Assembly: GCA_009783365.1 (NCBI GenBank)
Contig: WRHG01000135.1
Span: 1 to 5,406 of the forward strand
Length of the DNA stretch: 5,406 nt
Direction of reading: 5' to 3'
From: Clostridia bacterium
GTDB taxonomy: Bacteria > Bacillota_A > Clostridia > Christensenellales > Aristaeellaceae
A program made the position numbers and the translations under genes. The notes beneath the pieces are model-generated. The model did not search any database. It was not told the DNA's origin and worked only from the letters and a program-made list of their open reading frames with translations. Each line of letters starts with the position of its first letter. Position 1 is the stretch's first letter. Below, piece after piece: positions 4,238 through 5,406 of this stretch.

Positions 4238-5406
4238 TTATTTAACGTCCACCCATGTTACGCTTTTGACCAGGCGGGCTTTATAAATCAGGGAAAAATC
4301 ATATGGCCCAAACTGGATTTTGATAATCCCGCTGCCATCATCATAAATATCAACCTTGACATCCATACTATGAGGTTCCAAAGGTGGCATTATTTCATGT
4401 GTCCCCTCATTTGAGTTAAAATAATTCTTGACCGTACTGCAATTCCAAAACATCGTCCCATTACCTGTTGCTTGTGCAGGCGGCATAGGTTTAAGCGGCG
4501 GCAGAGGCTTGAGACTGCTGCTGGAGTTATCCGCAGGCTGAAGCGGTGGGAGAGGCTTGAGACTGCTGCCGGAGCTGTCCGCGGGCTGAAGCGGCGGCAG
4601 AGGCTGGAGACTGCTGCCGGAGTTATCCGCTGGCTGAAGCGGTGGGAGAGGCTGGAGGCTGCTGCCGGAGCTGTCCGCGGGCTGAAGCGGCGGCAGAGGC
4701 TGGAGGCTGTTGCCTGAGTTATCCGCTGGTTGAATCGGCGGTAGAGGCTGTAGACTGCTGCCGGAGTTTTCCGCAGGCTGTATCGGCGGGAGAGGCTTGA
4801 GACTGCTGCCGGAGTTTTCCGCAGGCTGTATCGGAGGCAGAGGCGTGAGAGCGCTGCCGGAGTTACCCACAGACTGAATCGGCGGCAAAGGCTGGAGCCC
4901 GCTGCCGGAGTTATCCGCAGGCTGAAGCGGCGGTAAAGGCTGGAGGCTGGAGTTGGTGTTTGTTGATGGCGTAAGCGGGTCCAGAGGCCTCAAAGGCGGA
5001 TAGAGCGTAAACGTAATATCGGTTAGTGGACCTGCATGGGCAAGTTCCCCGGACGTATGCTGCACCGCCGCTTGATAATAGGCTGAATCCAAAACCACCG
5101 ACAGCGCCCCGTTACCAGTATAGCTGCCATATATGCTACCGCCAGTTTTTACTGCCTTGAAATCCAGTGTACAATCCCACTTCGAATACTTATCGGCGAT
5201 ATGAGTTTGTGTATCGCTCGCGACGATCGTATACGTTCCTACCAAATCCATGATCTGTGGCTTGATTGGCCTGAACGGTTTTTCAGTCACTTCCTCCGGA
5301 TCAATCTCTATGGGAATATTGTCCTCCGGCTGCGGCTCTTCCGGCGGATCCTCCTCCGGCGGCGTAGTGGGCGGCGGCGGAGGCGGCGGCGGATCATCGG
5401 GTTTTA
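4238..5406 (-). CDS. Proline-rich repeat protein of unknown function, 5' end outside window
   Basis: The C-terminal 388 residues of a larger protein are visible. A GTG at 5290 could be mistaken for the start, but the frame is open to the right edge and has no ribosome binding site there. The upstream residues are clearly protein-like: KPDD, eight prolines, then an acidic linker (TTPPEEDPPEEPQPEDN). Counting from 5290, residues 12-100 are a beta-rich segment (DLVGTYTIVASD, LDFKAVKTGGSIYGSYTGNG, DITFTLYP). Residues 116-259 are nine 16-residue repeats, and 277-350 are a second beta-rich segment (VDIYDDGSGIIKIQFG, ending SVTWVDVK). The proline/acid linker suggests an extracytoplasmic multi-domain protein, and both downstream partners carry signal peptides. 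No sorting motif or membrane anchor is seen at the C terminus. I do not recognise the family. It is the first visible gene of the minus-strand cluster. The reading frame is certain; the function is not. Confidence 0.8.
   Translation of the reverse strand, partial: KPDDPPPPPPPPTTPPEEDPPEEPQPEDNIPIEIDPEEVTEKPFRPIKPQIMDLVGTYTIVASDTQTHIADKYSKWDCTLDFKAVKTGGSIYGSYTGNGALSVVLDSAYYQAAVQHTSGELAHAGPLTDITFTLYPPLRPLDPLTPSTNTNSSLQPLPPLQPADNSGSGLQPLPPIQSVGNSGSALTPLPPIQPAENSGSSLKPLPPIQPAENSGSSLQPLPPIQPADNSGNSLQPLPPLQPADSSGSSLQPLPPLQPADNSGSSLQPLPPLQPADSSGSSLKPLPPLQPADNSSSSLKPLPPLKPMPPAQATGNGTMFWNCSTVKNYFNSNEGTHEIMPPLEPHSMDVKVDIYDDGSGIIKIQFGPYDFSLIYKARLVKSVTWVDVK
4514..4945 (-). repeat. Nine in-frame 48-bp tandem repeats (16-residue Pro-rich units)
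   Basis: Each unit encodes L(Q/K)PLPP(L/I)QPA(D/E)(N/S)SGSS or a close variant. All nine are exactly 16 residues with no length drift, and a partial tenth unit (LKPLPPLKP) follows. The most diverged are units 2 and 3 in coding order (with QSVGNSGSA and LTPLPP); the most alike are 6 to 9. In the last four units two DNA variants alternate, GAGTTATCCGC and GAGCTGTCCGC (plus-strand reading), so the local period is 96 bp. The product should be an extended, flexible, proline-rich stalk. Confidence 0.95.

Noticed and set aside
4472..4717. Plus-strand open frame giving Arg-rich repeats (RRLKRWERLETAAG)
   Set aside because: It is only the opposite strand of the 48-bp coding repeats, which are open in several frames because they contain few stops.
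4514..4945. Tandem 48-bp units considered as a CRISPR array
   Set aside because: Units are contiguous with no unique spacers, and they are coding and in frame throughout.

Overview
The window looks like a chromosomal piece of a moderately GC-rich Bacillota bacterium, probably an anaerobic clostridium of the gut or a similar habitat. This rests on gene content (CUT1 sugar ABC permeases beside an RpiR-family regulator, BspA-like LRR and Big2-type secreted proteins) and on strong AAGGAG-like ribosome binding sites. It is an inference, not a marker-based assignment.

The left part (1-2319) is a sugar-uptake locus. Two inner-membrane permease genes lie on the minus strand: a MalF/UgpA-like one, and after a 4-base ATGA overlap a MalG/UgpE-like one that runs off the left edge. 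An RpiR-family regulator (HTH plus SIS phosphosugar-binding domain) is divergent on the plus strand. The 258-base gap between them (1222-1479) holds a near-consensus promoter for the regulator, a weaker one for the permeases, and three inverted repeats of the same 6-3-6 geometry. One repeat lies on each -35 element. The likely logic is one regulator, gated by a sugar phosphate, controlling its own gene and the transporter. No substrate-binding protein or catabolic gene is visible, so the sugar is unknown.

Positions 2320-2609 lie between converging genes and hold no convincing gene, only a GC-rich hairpin that may be a weak terminator.

The right part (2610-5406) is a minus-strand cluster of three genes for probable exported proteins, in transcription order: a long protein of unknown function with a poly-proline linker and nine perfectly phased 16-residue proline-rich repeats (its 5' end is outside the window); a 240-residue protein with a signal peptide, a Big2-like domain and an uncharacterised C-terminal domain; and a 271-residue BspA-like leucine-rich-repeat protein with a signal peptide and a GTG start. 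Gaps of 24 and 65 bases suggest co-transcription. Together they look like a cell-surface or secreted module. I found no RNA gene, mobile element, CRISPR array or origin.
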